A DNA stretch of 64,000 nt, taken from the NCBI GenBank assembly GCA_001414485.1, contig LLEY01000017.1, positions 434,001 to 498,000 of the forward strand, given 5' to 3'. The first letter of the stretch is position 1. Each line of letters opens with the position of its first letter. Shown here piece after piece: positions 1-10,762 of this stretch. The notes beneath the pieces were generated by a model that saw nothing but the letters and a program-made list of their open reading frames with translations, made no database searches and was not told where the DNA came from. The stretch comes from Calycina herbarum (lineage: Eukaryota; Ascomycota; Leotiomycetes; Helotiales; Pezizellaceae). The position numbers and the translations under genes were made by a program.

Positions 1-466
1 GATTGGGGAATTTAGTGGCGAATAGAAACGTATGTAAGTGACCGCAGCATCCCGGACACGAACACGAACACGCAGGTCATGCCTTTTCTGATCTGATTTT
101 GTGTATTTGACTGAACAATCAACCCGTTCCACTGCTTTCGGATGCCAAAGTTGCGAAGATGATGAAATGGCGTGTCGGCGTGTTCCTCGCCAGAGCCCGC
201 ACCAGTTTCTGCGCAGAGAGGTATTTACTCTGAGCACGTGACCCTGCTAGCATTGCAGGTGGGGGCAGGTGAAATTATCCAGGCTCGGAAGATCCCTAGC
301 GTGGCGGCAATCTCACTTCCGACCAAGGGGTTGTGGTTCGACGATCGGTCCAATGTCGCTTGGGACTGGCAGACAAATAAAGTCTTGACCTCTCCTCAGG
401 ACTCAACAATTTCAATTTACTTTGACATCGACAAGTTGCCTACACACACTCCTTCAATCGCCCGCC
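1..466. other. Upstream region of ERG25
   Basis: No gene is supported here. The open frame starting near 172 begins with GTG and shows no recognisable domain. A palindromic E-box CACGTG followed by AC lies at 235-240, about 230 bp before the ERG25 start; fungal SREBP-type and other bHLH factors bind such boxes, but a role here is only inference. Confidence 0.4.
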
Positions 467-1427
467 ATGGATACCCTCATGTCTAATGCGACTGCTCCAG
501 AAACCTATATGGGCATCTACAGCGAGTTGTCCAAGTACAATGTGCACCTCAACATCTTTGAGCGTCTCTGGGCCGTATGTTGATCGCGCCCGGCTTGTCA
601 CTTTAGCTACCTTTGCTAATGTTTTGGTGTAGAGCTGGTACCAATACATGCAAAACGACGTCCTCGCAACCGGAATCATGAGCTTCGTCATGCACGAAGT
701 CGTATACTTTGGTCGAAGTCTTCCTTGGGTGATAATGGATCAAATTTCTTACTTCAACAAATGGAAGATCCAGGGGCAAAAAATCCCCACCGCCGCCGAA
801 CAATGGGCCTGCACACGACTCGTCCTCCTCAGTCACCTTACTGTCGAATTACCTCAAATCTGGCTCTTCCACCCAATGGCAAAGATGTGCGGTATGGAAA
901 CCGGTGTTCCCTTTCCAGCCTGGACAACCATCGCATTACAAATCGCAGTCTTCTTCGTCGTCGAGGATGCATGGCATTACTGGATGCATCGCGCGATGCA
1001 CTGGGGTCCTCTATACAAAAACATTCACAAGATCCACCACCAATATTCCGCTCCTTTCGGTCTCGCCGCTGAGTACGCTTCTCCTATCGAAACCATGGTT
1101 CTCGGTTTCGGAACCGTTGGTGTTCCAATACTTTGGGTTTTGATCACTGGCAACCTTCACATCCTCACCATGTACCTCTGGATCGTATGCCGACTTTTCC
1201 AAGCAATTGATGCTCACAGCGGTTACGAATTCCCTTGGTCCCTACACCACTTCCTCCCATTTTGGGCTGGAGCCGAACATCACGATGTCCACCACGAACG
1301 TTTTATTGGAAACTATGCTAGCAGCTTTAGATGGTGGGATTATGTTATGGATACTGAGTCTGGACCAGAGGCAGCAAAGGCAAGACGCGAACGTAAGCTC
1401 GCAAAGGAGGCTAAGAAGGCCCAGTAA
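467..1427 (+). CDS. ERG25: C-4 methylsterol oxidase (ERG25)
   Basis: Encodes the ER membrane di-iron oxygenase that oxidises the C-4 methyl groups of 4,4-dimethylzymosterol in ergosterol synthesis. Two exons, 467-574 and 633-1427, give 300 residues, the usual family length. The intron starts GTATGT and ends GTGTAG, with a GCTAAT branch-like site. The fatty-acid-hydroxylase histidine boxes are intact: HYWMH near residues 151-155, HKIHH near 168-172 and HHDVHH near 252-257. Hydrophobic segments surround the boxes and the tail is Lys/Ala-rich (KEAKKAQ), like an ER-retrieval end. The ATG at 467 sits in a good context (CGCCATGG) and exon 1 aligns with the family N-terminus. The partner enzymes Erg26 and Erg27 are not in this window, but ERG1 lies 1.7 kb downstream on the same strand. 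Confidence 0.95.
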
Positions 1428-1828
1428 ATATGCGGAGAGTCGGAGAAGTGGTTGTATATATAGAAGTGCCCTGGAAAGAGGTCTCGTTGAGGTGGATTCT
1501 TTTCAGGCTGTACACGATACTGGAGAGACATATCAGATGGGGTTAGGGTTTGGAAGAGAACGAGGGGCGGAATTCAATCCCTGTCTGAAGCCGATTCGAT
1601 TGTTGAAGGACGATTGTCTACATCGAGTTGGGAGGTGCCTCTGATTTTAGATGGTTTCTGTTTGTCAGGCGCAAAGGGAGGTAAACTAGTCATCACTCAA
1701 AGCTAAGAGGACGTTTCATCGTTATAGCCCTAATAATACTTAATACAAATTGGTTCATCCAGCTTTTTTTACATCATGAGTGACCCTTACACAATGAGAT
1801 TTTCCATCACCAACCAGAAACGAAACAA

Positions 1829-2495
1829 TCACTTCGTCTTAGGCACGCAGCAATCTCCAGCTTCAACAGCAACCCTATCAACCAAATCCTTTCCCAGCCC
1901 TCCTGCTTCCTCAACTTCTTCAACCACCTCTCCAAATTTCAGAGCAGCTTCATCACAAAACTTGGCCATCACAATATCCTTTGGTGATAATCCCGGCGGA
2001 GAATGAGTTGTCCAGCGGATAAAAGTTGTGTTATAAACCTGCTTCTATTAGATGGATATGTTATGAGGGCATAGGGAAGTTACATTAGACCACTCAGGAT
2101 GATGCTTTTGAACTGTGCATTCTGGTGCTACTGTGTTCATAAATTCCTATACAGAATTCTTCAATATAAAATTCCTCACTCTCGTCTCTACTAAAAGTGA
2201 CTACGGATATCGGGGAGAAACTAACCCAACACTTCTTAAATCCTTTAAACTTGAATTTCCTCTCAATGCCCTTTCCATTTTCTATCAAACTCCACCTTCC
2301 TCCTTCCCCAGAAGTTTGTAATAGTGGTAAGAGGTCTTTGGTTCCTTGCTCTTCAGTGTATGAGGATGAGAACTGGGGTTTGGGGGTGCTAGTGCATGTG
2401 GAAATTTTGAGAGCACAGGTTGGTGTGATTGTTCCACGACAGATTTGATGAATTGATTGTGTATGAATGCGCTTAGGTAGGAAGGGGGGTCTCAT
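1829..2495 (-). CDS. Pterin-4a-carbinolamine dehydratase (4a-hydroxytetrahydrobiopterin dehydratase)
   Basis: Dehydrates 4a-hydroxy-tetrahydropterin to quinonoid dihydropterin, recycling the cofactor of aromatic amino-acid hydroxylases. Found only by splicing three short exons on the minus strand: 2226-2495 (90 codons), 2084-2146 (21 codons) and 1829-2038 (69 codons plus stop), all phase 0, 180 residues in total. Introns begin GTTAGT and GTAACT and end TATAG and AGCAG. The family signature reads through the joins: GRWSL and ERKFKFKGF in exon 1, KHHPEWSN at the end of exon 2, VYNTTFIRWTTH at the start of exon 3, then PPGLSPKD. The first ~45 residues are basic and Ser/Thr-rich, so mitochondrial targeting is possible. 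Convergent with ERG25 and divergent from ERG1. The tail after FCDEAA is acidic and ends in CCVPKTK. Confidence 0.88.
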
Positions 2496-3148
2496 GGTGG
2501 GGGGGATGGTTGTTTCTGGTGTCTGTATGACGGCACCTGGTTGAGGGGAAAAGGTCGAGGTGCGATTTGGGTAAACTATAGGGTGGACCTATAGGTTCTT
2601 GTTGACGGTCATGTGATACGCTATTTCGCCGTGATTTTAACCACACACCCTGCCATTACTGCGCTCTCTGGATGAGCTGCTGTTAGTCACAATATGGAGC
2701 CAACGTTTTCTGAACTTTGGCTTGTATCAAGAGTAGCCTCATGTCAAGCTAATATTTAGCACATTTAGTGACTGTGTCAAAAGGCCAAAGAGAAGGCGGT
2801 GTACCTGGTGATGATGCCTGCTAATCCCAACAGACATCTGGCTTGGCGGGGAAATTAATAAAATTGTCCCTGAGCCGATTCAAGGGGAGAATCGTAACAC
2901 CGGGAAATCGGATCATAACCTATTTACACATGTCATTGTTCGAAATCTTTCGCTCAACTTAGCCCACCCTCAGCTCATTCAAGTCCTGTTCATCTGATAT
3001 GGTTCGAGAATAAGAAGTCTGTTTGCGCAACTCAATTCGATACAAGGATCAGCTCGCGCATTCACATGCTTTGAAAAGTCCCCTCGCCTCATTAACTTTC
3101 AAAGCCCCCACGAATTTCCTCAACTCCCATCGATCCCCATCCTCAACG
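2496..3148. other. Divergent promoter between the pterin dehydratase gene and ERG1
   Basis: About 650 bp separate the two ATGs and no coding signal is visible. The DNA is mixed in composition with a G-rich run near 2483-2510. No TATA box or sterol element was identified with confidence. Confidence 0.4.
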
Positions 3149-4642
3149 ATGTCGACGTATACGCATACCCTCGAAGCCACGAACGAACAGCGGAGGCGCC
3201 TCCATCATGAGGCAGATGTGGTAGTGGTTGGTGCTGGAATTTTTGGCTGCGCGGTCGCGTTTGCGCTCGCAAAGCAAGGTCGCAGCGTATTGCTTCTTGA
3301 ACGATGGATGCAAGAACCTGTTCGGATCGTCGGCGAACTTTTACAACCCGGAGGAATCTCAGCATTGAATAAACTCGGTCTGGGGCATTGCTTGGACGGA
3401 ATTGATGCTGTAACGGTCAAGGGCTATAACGTTATATACCATGGCACGGAAGTGTTGATTCCATATCCAGCAAATATGGGTATAGATGGTACAAAGGCTT
3501 CGCAGATTGAGAAGGGGAGAAGACCAGAGGGAAAAGCCTTTCACCATGGGAAGTTTATCTCGCAATTACGGAGAGCATGTGCGAGTCAACCAAATATTAC
3601 CATCGTCGAGACCGAAGTCACAGACACCATCACCAGCACATTCAGCTCACAGATCCTCGGGGTGGAAACAATGACAAAGAATACAGAGAGGGGGAAAAAA
3701 GAGGCTGACTTTTATTTTGGTCAACTCACTATTATCGCCGACGGTTACGCCTCGAAATTCCGAAAACAATTGATTGGGAAGACTCCAATTGTCAAGAGTA
3801 AATTCTACGCTCTCGAGTTGATAGACTGCCAACTACCCGCACCAAATCATGGCACCGTCATTCTCAGCGACGCACCACCCGTTCTCCTTTATCAAATCGG
3901 TACACACGAGACAAGAGCTCTCTTCGATCTTCCAGAAAACACACCCTCAGCCTCTCCAAAAGTAGGCGGTGTACGAGCACATATCCAGAACGTTATTCTC
4001 CCCACTCTGCCAATATCAGTCCAGCCCAGTGTCAAAGCAGCTCTTGCGGATGGCAAACTGCCCAAGAGCATGCCAAACAGCTACCTCCCACCCAGTACCC
4101 AATTACAGAAAGGAGTAGTAGTTTTAGGGGACGCAATGAACATGCGGCATCCACTCACAGGAGGCGGCATGACGGTAGCTTTCAACGACGTAGTCCTTCT
4201 CGCCGATCTCCTCTCTCCAGAGCGTGTTCCAAATCTGGGAGATACCGATAAAATCCAGGCCGCAATGAAGGAGTTCCACTGGAAAAGAAAGGGACTTTCA
4301 TCAATCATCAATATTCTCGCTATGGCATTATACTCCCTTTTTGCAGCGGATGATAGCCAATTGAAAGCTTTGCAAAAAGGATGTTTCGCCTATTTCAAGC
4401 GAGGAGGCAATTGTGTCGATGGACCATCTGGTTTACTGGCTGGTATCATCCGTCAACCTCTTGTTCTCGTCTACCATTTCTTTGCTGTGGCATTACTTTC
4501 TATCTGGCTTGTGATACAAGATACTATTGGTTCTATCTTAGAGTTCTGGAAAATCCCACTGGCGCTTGAAAAGAGCGTGTTGATCCTTTGGAAGGCGTGC
4601 GTTGTAATTTTTCCTTTTATCTTCAGTGAACTGAGGAGTTGA
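3149..4642 (+). CDS. ERG1: Squalene epoxidase (squalene monooxygenase, ERG1)
   Basis: FAD-dependent monooxygenase that converts squalene to 2,3-oxidosqualene, the first oxygen-dependent step of sterol synthesis and the target of allylamine antifungals. Intronless, 497 residues. The frame is open upstream to 3023, but the first in-frame ATG is at 3149 (CAACGATGTCG), matching family length. An FAD-binding Rossmann motif VVVGAGIFG lies at residues 25-33, followed by GELLQPGG near 62-69 and the second FAD motif GDAMNMRHPLTGGG near 327-340. The last ~90 residues hold hydrophobic helices for ER or lipid-droplet attachment. A Lys/Glu-rich loop near residues 172-182 (nucleotides about 3670-3710) is less conserved in the family. 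Upstream neighbour on the opposite strand is the pterin dehydratase. Confidence 0.95.
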   Translation: MSTYTHTLEATNEQRRRLHHEADVVVVGAGIFGCAVAFALAKQGRSVLLLERWMQEPVRIVGELLQPGGISALNKLGLGHCLDGIDAVTVKGYNVIYHGTEVLIPYPANMGIDGTKASQIEKGRRPEGKAFHHGKFISQLRRACASQPNITIVETEVTDTITSTFSSQILGVETMTKNTERGKKEADFYFGQLTIIADGYASKFRKQLIGKTPIVKSKFYALELIDCQLPAPNHGTVILSDAPPVLLYQIGTHETRALFDLPENTPSASPKVGGVRAHIQNVILPTLPISVQPSVKAALADGKLPKSMPNSYLPPSTQLQKGVVVLGDAMNMRHPLTGGGMTVAFNDVVLLADLLSPERVPNLGDTDKIQAAMKEFHWKRKGLSSIINILAMALYSLFAADDSQLKALQKGCFAYFKRGGNCVDGPSGLLAGIIRQPLVLVYHFFAVALLSIWLVIQDTIGSILEFWKIPLALEKSVLILWKACVVIFPFIFSELRS

Positions 4643-6090
4643 GGGGTTGTCTGTGTATAGAGGGTTCTGTAAATATGGGTGGGGTAGAGAAGATGATGCA
4701 TTTTGGCGGATGGCCTGCCTTTTATGGTGTGCGCTTTTTCTTCTTGTAATATATTCCCTTTTGATAGCGAGCATGGGCATTGGGATTGGAGTTCTTGTGC
4801 CTCTGGCTTTTCTAGTTCTGGGTTGAATTAAAGTATAATTAGTAATAATATTAACTTAATATTCACATTTTTGTCTTGGGAGGTTTTTCTGGTGATCCTT
4901 TCCCTCTTCTTTTCTCTCCTCGGATGTCAGTTCTGAGAGGTTTCTATAAAATGCTTCCAGGGAACCTTTCAGTGTGATTAGCCACGAAAAAAAAGTCAAC
5001 AACAGTGTCGATTGTCATGCTTTCGGTTCGAGAACCAGCCCCCTTTCTCATTTGGCCCCTTCATTGTGGAAACAAGTTTTCTTTCTGTATTTTAAGAGGC
5101 GATAAATTAAGATCCACTCAACTTTTTGATGTCTTCTCTTCCACTATCGTTTCTTATTTCGCTGTCGATATCAAGGCTTGATTCATGCACGTAACACCTA
5201 CGTATCTTCCTACCTGGTTTTCTTCGTCGGGGTTTCAGAAAAAAAGAAAAGCGCGGCAGGAAATTTTCTTCGTGTTACCAATACCAAAGGCCATCTTAAA
5301 CTCTTATAACCACACAATGCGTCGTACATAGTCTTTGCCGTAGCTAGGTTATGAAACTTCCAACTGGTCAGCAGTAGGTCATTTGAATACCTGGTGATGT
5401 TTGGATTCGGGAACCTCTAATTATACAGGGTCTTAAGCTTGTAGTGGTATATTTTAGCATCTTCCATACGTTTTTGCGTATTTTCTAATAATTGCCAATA
5501 ACACTCCCTTTTCCGGGGTTTCTGCGACCTGATAATCTTTCACCCCCTCTCTGCACTGTCGCGAAAGATGGAAACTTTGCGAGGTTCTAGGTAAACTTAA
5601 GTAAAATTATATTATGCTAAATGGTTTAAACAATTGATTTCTCTGTTATACGAACTGTGTAGGAAAAATGACTTTTTTTACTCCATGTTATCCCATTTAT
5701 CCTAGAACAATGGAGTTGATTGTTCCAAAATGGTGATCAAGACTCTTGTGTTAAAAGATACGAGTGGGAGAGTTTTCACTTCGAGGGGCTTTCAAAGTTC
5801 TAGAACCTTCTTCCACTTTTTCTAGTGAACATACTCAGTTACTTCATTTTGAAACCTAGTCTGAACATCAAATGTAGGTGACCTTTTAGTTATAAAGAAG
5901 CTGGTTGTGGGGTTTAATAAAACATTAATCAGTGACAATGGCTCGTGAGTACTGGTTTGGTGGTGAGATGTTTGCAGCTTAACATCATGAACTAGTAGAT
6001 AAGATACAAGTGATAAATGGGAATAGGGTGATGGGAAAGGTTCTTAGAATTTAGGTTCTCTTACCTCTTCCCATGTCTTTTTAGTCAATC

Positions 6091-6177
6091 TACTGTCGTT
6101 TATAATGTTACTGTCGTTTATAATGTTACTGTCGTTTATAATGATACTGTCGTTTATAATGATACAGTCGATAATGA
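6091..6177. repeat. 18-bp tandem repeat, four full copies plus a partial fifth
   Basis: The unit TACTGTCGTTTATAATGT occurs at 6091-6108 and 6109-6126. Copies 3 and 4 (6127-6144, 6145-6162) end in GA instead of GT. A degenerate fifth copy with a 2-3 base deletion follows at 6163-6177. Copies are nearly identical, so the array looks young. Confidence 0.9.
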
Positions 6178-7439
6178 ATCTAACCTATACTCGCTAGCAA
6201 TGATCTCTACCGTATTTTTCAGGTATCCTAAACTGCTCCTGAGTCCTTTGAGTTATGATACAGGACAATTGAGCCAGACAGCCACAGAAACCAAAACATA
6301 ACCTAAAATTGCTCCAAGCTTTGGCTATAGAGTCAAAAAGTGCTTTTCATAGTATTTGAGAAGCTCATTTGTAAATCAGGAAAAGAGCAGATCAAAAAGA
6401 CGGGGGAGGGGAACGGAAAACGGAATTCTGAAAATAGGTGGCTAAATTGAATCCCCTACTAAATATATGCTACGAGCGTTGGAGTTTTGAAGTGGACTGT
6501 GCCGAGAAACCGTCCTAATGAAATTCGACTTTGGGTAAGCCATTCCTGATTTGATATATATGGGAGCTTTCTAACGAAACGAGTTTCCTTCCGCTCAAAC
6601 TTTTGATAAGGATTTGGAAATTCAGATATCTGAAATTCCCATTTCGACAAACATACTACACCTCTATTATGGACGTGTTGACCCACAAAACTGTCTTACC
6701 GGGTTATCATGGAGGCTATTTGTATTCGGAAACTTGATTTCCCAGGAATGGACAAAGGTCAAACTAACTTTTTTTTATTTATATAAGTCTTTCCAAAATT
6801 CTACTGCCGTTTCCCATGCCACTGTCGATATACAGTCCAACTTTCACTATTTTGCTTTAAGATCTGAAAACTACGGATACGAAGAAGGACCACAGACACA
6901 TACTGCCGTAGCAGTGATTTTCCAAATTCAAAACTGTTGACACTCAGAGTGGCATCTGAGGTCTCAATGGGTGGCTCAAAGTTGCCTGGTAGGTATCTTT
7001 AAACCCCTCAAAATGCCCCGACTGGGTATAATAACTAGGACTCGAAGGGTTGGAGACACAGTCAGATTCACTGTTAATTTTAGAGTAGTGTAGTAACCGG
7101 AACAGTTATTAAGAACTGGTTGTGATAGACCCTATTTCCAATTTTGCTCGCTTAGAAATGTACAAGATATCTGAAAAGGAGAAATTTCTCCTAGTAAGAC
7201 AATTCCCCCGGTTTGAATATTACTGAGATGTTCATTCAAGTTAAAGACCACCTCCCTGATATAAAAATATGTCAGAGATGTACATCTTGAACGCTTTAGA
7301 TTGTTTTCAGTAACTATTTCCCAGTTCTCGCACTTATATTGTCCGGAATCAAAATGCCCACAAAATAAGCCGAAGAGAGATTAGAGAATGCTAACATATC
7401 CCCCCGAAAGAAAAGAGCAATGTTGATGCATGAACTCCC

Positions 7440-7625
7440 CTCGCGATGGACATCAAAAGTGGCACTAAATACGCACCTCCTGCCCAACCTACCTACCTAG
7501 CCCTCGTTGTTCTAGATTTTCAGGGCAATTCAAAGTAATTATTCTAAACACTTTGGAATAATTTGAAGAAGAAGAAAATACTGCCCGGTTATCTGATTCT
7601 CTGCCAACAAGTTTTTAAAGTGAAA
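7440..7625 (-). mobile_element. Degenerate copy of MITE family A
   Basis: Begins CTCGCGATGGACATC, continues AAAAGTGGCACTAAATA and then ACCTACCTAGCCCTCGTTGTTC, which is the reverse complement of the right part of the copies at 15.1, 27.8 and 41.6 kb. The other end is badly eroded; only a TTTTTAAAGT fragment near 7612-7621 resembles the opposite terminal repeat, so the right boundary is approximate. Confidence 0.6.
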
Positions 7626-8389
7626 TTCCGAAAGACAATACAGGCCGAATTCAACAACGGGGAAGAAGGGAACATCCTCATCCAGCTAACCTCTTCCTCT
7701 CCGCATATATAATATTAATCTCGTTCCTCCAAGTAACAATTAGGCAATCACATTGACATCAACATTCGCCATATTTCCCCTCCCATCGGTAGTCCGGACG
7801 CTGACAACCCTTGGCATAAAATATACGGCAAGTGACGTTACCAATTTTCAAGGGCAGCAGGAAATATTCTGCGATTCTTTTGGGGCCGAGGGAGTTTTGA
7901 GGGTGTGTGATACTTCTCCCATTAGTTTCGATAGAGCATCTACTGTCGTATCTGCACTCTGCAGTGGTTAATAAACCCCACGTTGATTTCAAATCTGTGG
8001 AACTTCTAGTTTGGATTACTGTTTATTGCTAAGGCAGCTCAATCATTCTCAACAGTAACTGTTTGTCCACGGATAGTGAAGGGACTATCCAGAATCGTAG
8101 TTATGAATGCTCAACAAGCCATGCTAGTGTGAGAGAGGCCAGCTTGAAAAAAAATACTTTTATTATTTGATCTGAAGACAGAGTATTCCTTAGAATGTGG
8201 GGGAGAGAGAGAAAGCGAGAGCGAGAGAAAGAAATTAGAAACCCAGAAAAGGGGACTATACTGTATTGTGTAAAATTTGAATGACTCTAGGTGCATTTAT
8301 TCCGAATATATACATATATACATACACCCAAATCAATCCTTCTCGCGCCCTTAACATGGCACCTCTTCCATTTCCCATCCATGCGAGGT

Positions 8390-9641
8390 TTATCTCCTTC
8401 GATAAACACCCACCATCCAACTCGCCCTCAAAATCGCCAAACCCCACGCCATAGCCAAACTATCCCACACAACATTTAACTTACTCCCCCCAACCTCCTG
8501 CCACCCAATCTGCACCTCCGCAACATTGATCCCCTCCGGTGCACTCTCCGCCAACATCAACATTTCCACATCAAAAATCCAGCCTTCGGCGTGCATATAA
8601 GGAACGATATGGGGTAATGCCGCGCGAGAAAAGAGTTTGAATCCGCATTGGGTGTCGCGAATACGTGAGGTGGCAGGGGGTGTGAGGAGTCGTAGGAGGA
8701 GATGGAAGGAGTGCATTAGGGCGTTTCTTAGGGCTGATCTCTGCGGGGGTTTTGTTAGTGAGTTCGCGGGAAAGGGAGGGAGGGGTACATACTTTTACGA
8801 CGGCTTCGGTTCCTACCATGTGGGCTCTACTTCCTACTGCGATGCCTCTCCCTGGTTTATCTTCCACTTCCTGGCATCCTTTTACGAGTTTCCTCAAGTC
8901 CCCGAACTTGCTTGCTCCATCTGCGTCGGCGAAAACAGTGTACGCACCACGTACATGTCGGAATCCATGTGTGACCGCGCCTCCCTTCCCTCGATTCTGC
9001 TGCAGAGTACAGACCCTCAGAATATCATGAAGTTGATTCTTCCTCGAGAATTCCAGCGCAACGTCGATAGTCTTATCCGTGCTCCCATCATTCACAATCA
9101 AGATCTCATATCCCCCAATTCCCCGATTTATTGCCTTTTCGCTCTTTTCTGGGGTCCCTGATATTGGTGTTCTCCCGTATTCCGCGTCGAGGAATTCAAT
9201 TGCTTCTTCAAGCATGATCTCCATTCTTTCCTCCTCGTTGTATGCTGGAACCACGACGCTCATCATTACTTCAGGGCCCTCGATACTCCCAGTATGTTTC
9301 GAATCGCCCTTTCCAGTCGCAGCGTCGTGTCTATGTGCTAGCCAGTCATCGTGCCAACATGGGAGGGTCTGCGAGCGTACGGGACCGGCGGAGGTTGTGG
9401 TGATGTATGTTTTCTCCGAGGGGTGCGGGGCTCTTGGTGTAGGCGCAAGCAGAAAGACAAGACCATAAAGCTATAGATCGTTAGCTGCAGTCCTTGAAAG
9501 GCAAGTCGGAGGACCTACAAAAACCAAGGAAGAGAGAATTGTGGAGAGACAGAATAAAAACAGAATATGTGAGGGTGTCTGTTGCGCCATCTCCCGCAAG
9601 TTCCCCAAGTAACCCTGCGCCAGTTCCACGACATTCGCCAT
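8390..9641 (-). CDS. ALG5: Dolichyl-phosphate beta-glucosyltransferase (ALG5)
   Basis: GT2-family enzyme of the ER membrane that makes dolichyl-phosphate-glucose, the donor for the last glucose additions to the N-glycan precursor. Three exons, 9519-9641, 8793-9470 and 8390-8740, all phase 0, give 383 residues. Intron 1 starts GTAGGT and ends CTATAG with a GCTAAC branch site; intron 2 starts GTATGT and ends CGCAG. An N-terminal membrane anchor spans residues ~24-52 across the first junction. Domain signs are VVPAYNEEER, EILIVNDGSTDKT, NRGKGGAV, the metal-binding FADADGA, and RDTQCGFKLFSR in exon 3. The chosen start (MANVVELAQ) matches fungal relatives; an in-frame ATG 42 nt upstream at 9683 is the alternative. 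Confidence 0.92.
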
Positions 9642-10762
9642 ATTGAAGTCTATCTTCAATTCCCAATCTGCAAAGTAGAACAAGTTGTATTTCTCTCAAG
9701 TTCGAGAACAAAAAGTAGTAGCTGAAGAAAAGGCAAAGGTGAATAAGATGATTTGGACATCGATTGAAGTTGCGCCAAGCGCATGCGAAAAGTCAATTGA
9801 CGTGTGAGGCTCTAATCGTACATGATCTGGGGAAAAAGGAATCTGCAAAATAGTTCAAGTAAAAAAAGAATTCTAGAGAGTGGTTGTGGTACGCATCGGT
9901 TGTCGTGGTCTTGGAGGCGCAAGCTGAACGCATTGAACACGGTCGACACAAGGCGCGGGTAGTGGATACAAAACAGGGGTAACGGCACTGAGTAAGCCCA
10001 TGTCAGGGGTGTGGCTTACGAGGCTGTCGCTCTAGAACTTTGACGGACAAGGCTGAATGAATTGGGTATTTATCCTCAATTATTTCAAATGAGATATCTG
10101 AATTTTGCAGTGATTCAGTGCCTGACGAACACCCTACCAAAGAAGTCATCAATTGCTGACCGACATTCGTTTAGCAACTAATTCTGTCTAGCCCAAAGAC
10201 CATTCATTCACTTGGAGCTTTACTAGGATCAGCCGGGTGAACCGAAGCTTCCCCCTATTTTTGGAGCCATCGTTTCGTCGGGTCTCCGTTTAAGTAAAGA
10301 TTGTGCTTGTAAAACACCTGTTTTTTTATTGACCTCTTATGGTCTATTAAGATCCCGGGTATATTACAAGCTGATCTTCGATGATAATTAAAAACACGGT
10401 GCAAAACCACATGTACCAGGAAGTAGCAAATTAAACAACATTCTCGAATGTTGTCATTGAGTCGAGCTCGTGCTATGAAGACCGGTCTCATGCATCTTCT
10501 CCCTGACCCAACCCGCGTGATATAATACAAGGGTTTTCGCAACAAACAACAATCCCAGCAAGTCGTGTCTCAATATCATCAAATGCTCTTCTGGTGCAAA
10601 TATGTCTCCCCGCGAAGCGAGGCAACAGCCAGCTATGCAGGTTTATCTGTAAAAACAACCTCGCCCTTCCTCCAAAGACTCCATACACCTTGTGCCCAAA
10701 TGAAGTGCCTTAGCTGCGTCTCTTCTGACTGAACCTAATATCTGTTTTTTCTCCTTTCAACT
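9642..10762. other. Intergenic region between ALG5 and PSY2
   Basis: Holds the ALG5 promoter and the PSY2 3' flank. The minus-strand open frames at 10255-10688 show no domain and carry no splice support. Nothing further is seen. Confidence 0.4.

Larger units (their letters stand above)
4643..8389. other. Gene-free 3.7 kb interval
   Basis: AT-rich DNA with many stops in all frames. It contains an 18-bp tandem repeat (6091-6177) and a degenerate MITE (7440-7625), listed separately. A GA-rich tract occurs near 8198-8230. The small open frame at 7753-7971 starts with TTG and has no recognisable domain. I see no gene here. Confidence 0.55.

Noticed and set aside
1776..2006. Plus-strand 76-codon ATG frame (Ser/Thr/Pro-rich)
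   Set aside because: It is the antisense shadow of the last exon of the pterin dehydratase gene, which carries the real family signature.
5025..5045. GGTTCGAGAACC, resembling a tRNA B box
   Set aside because: No matching A box or cloverleaf upstream; it is a short palindrome-like chance match.
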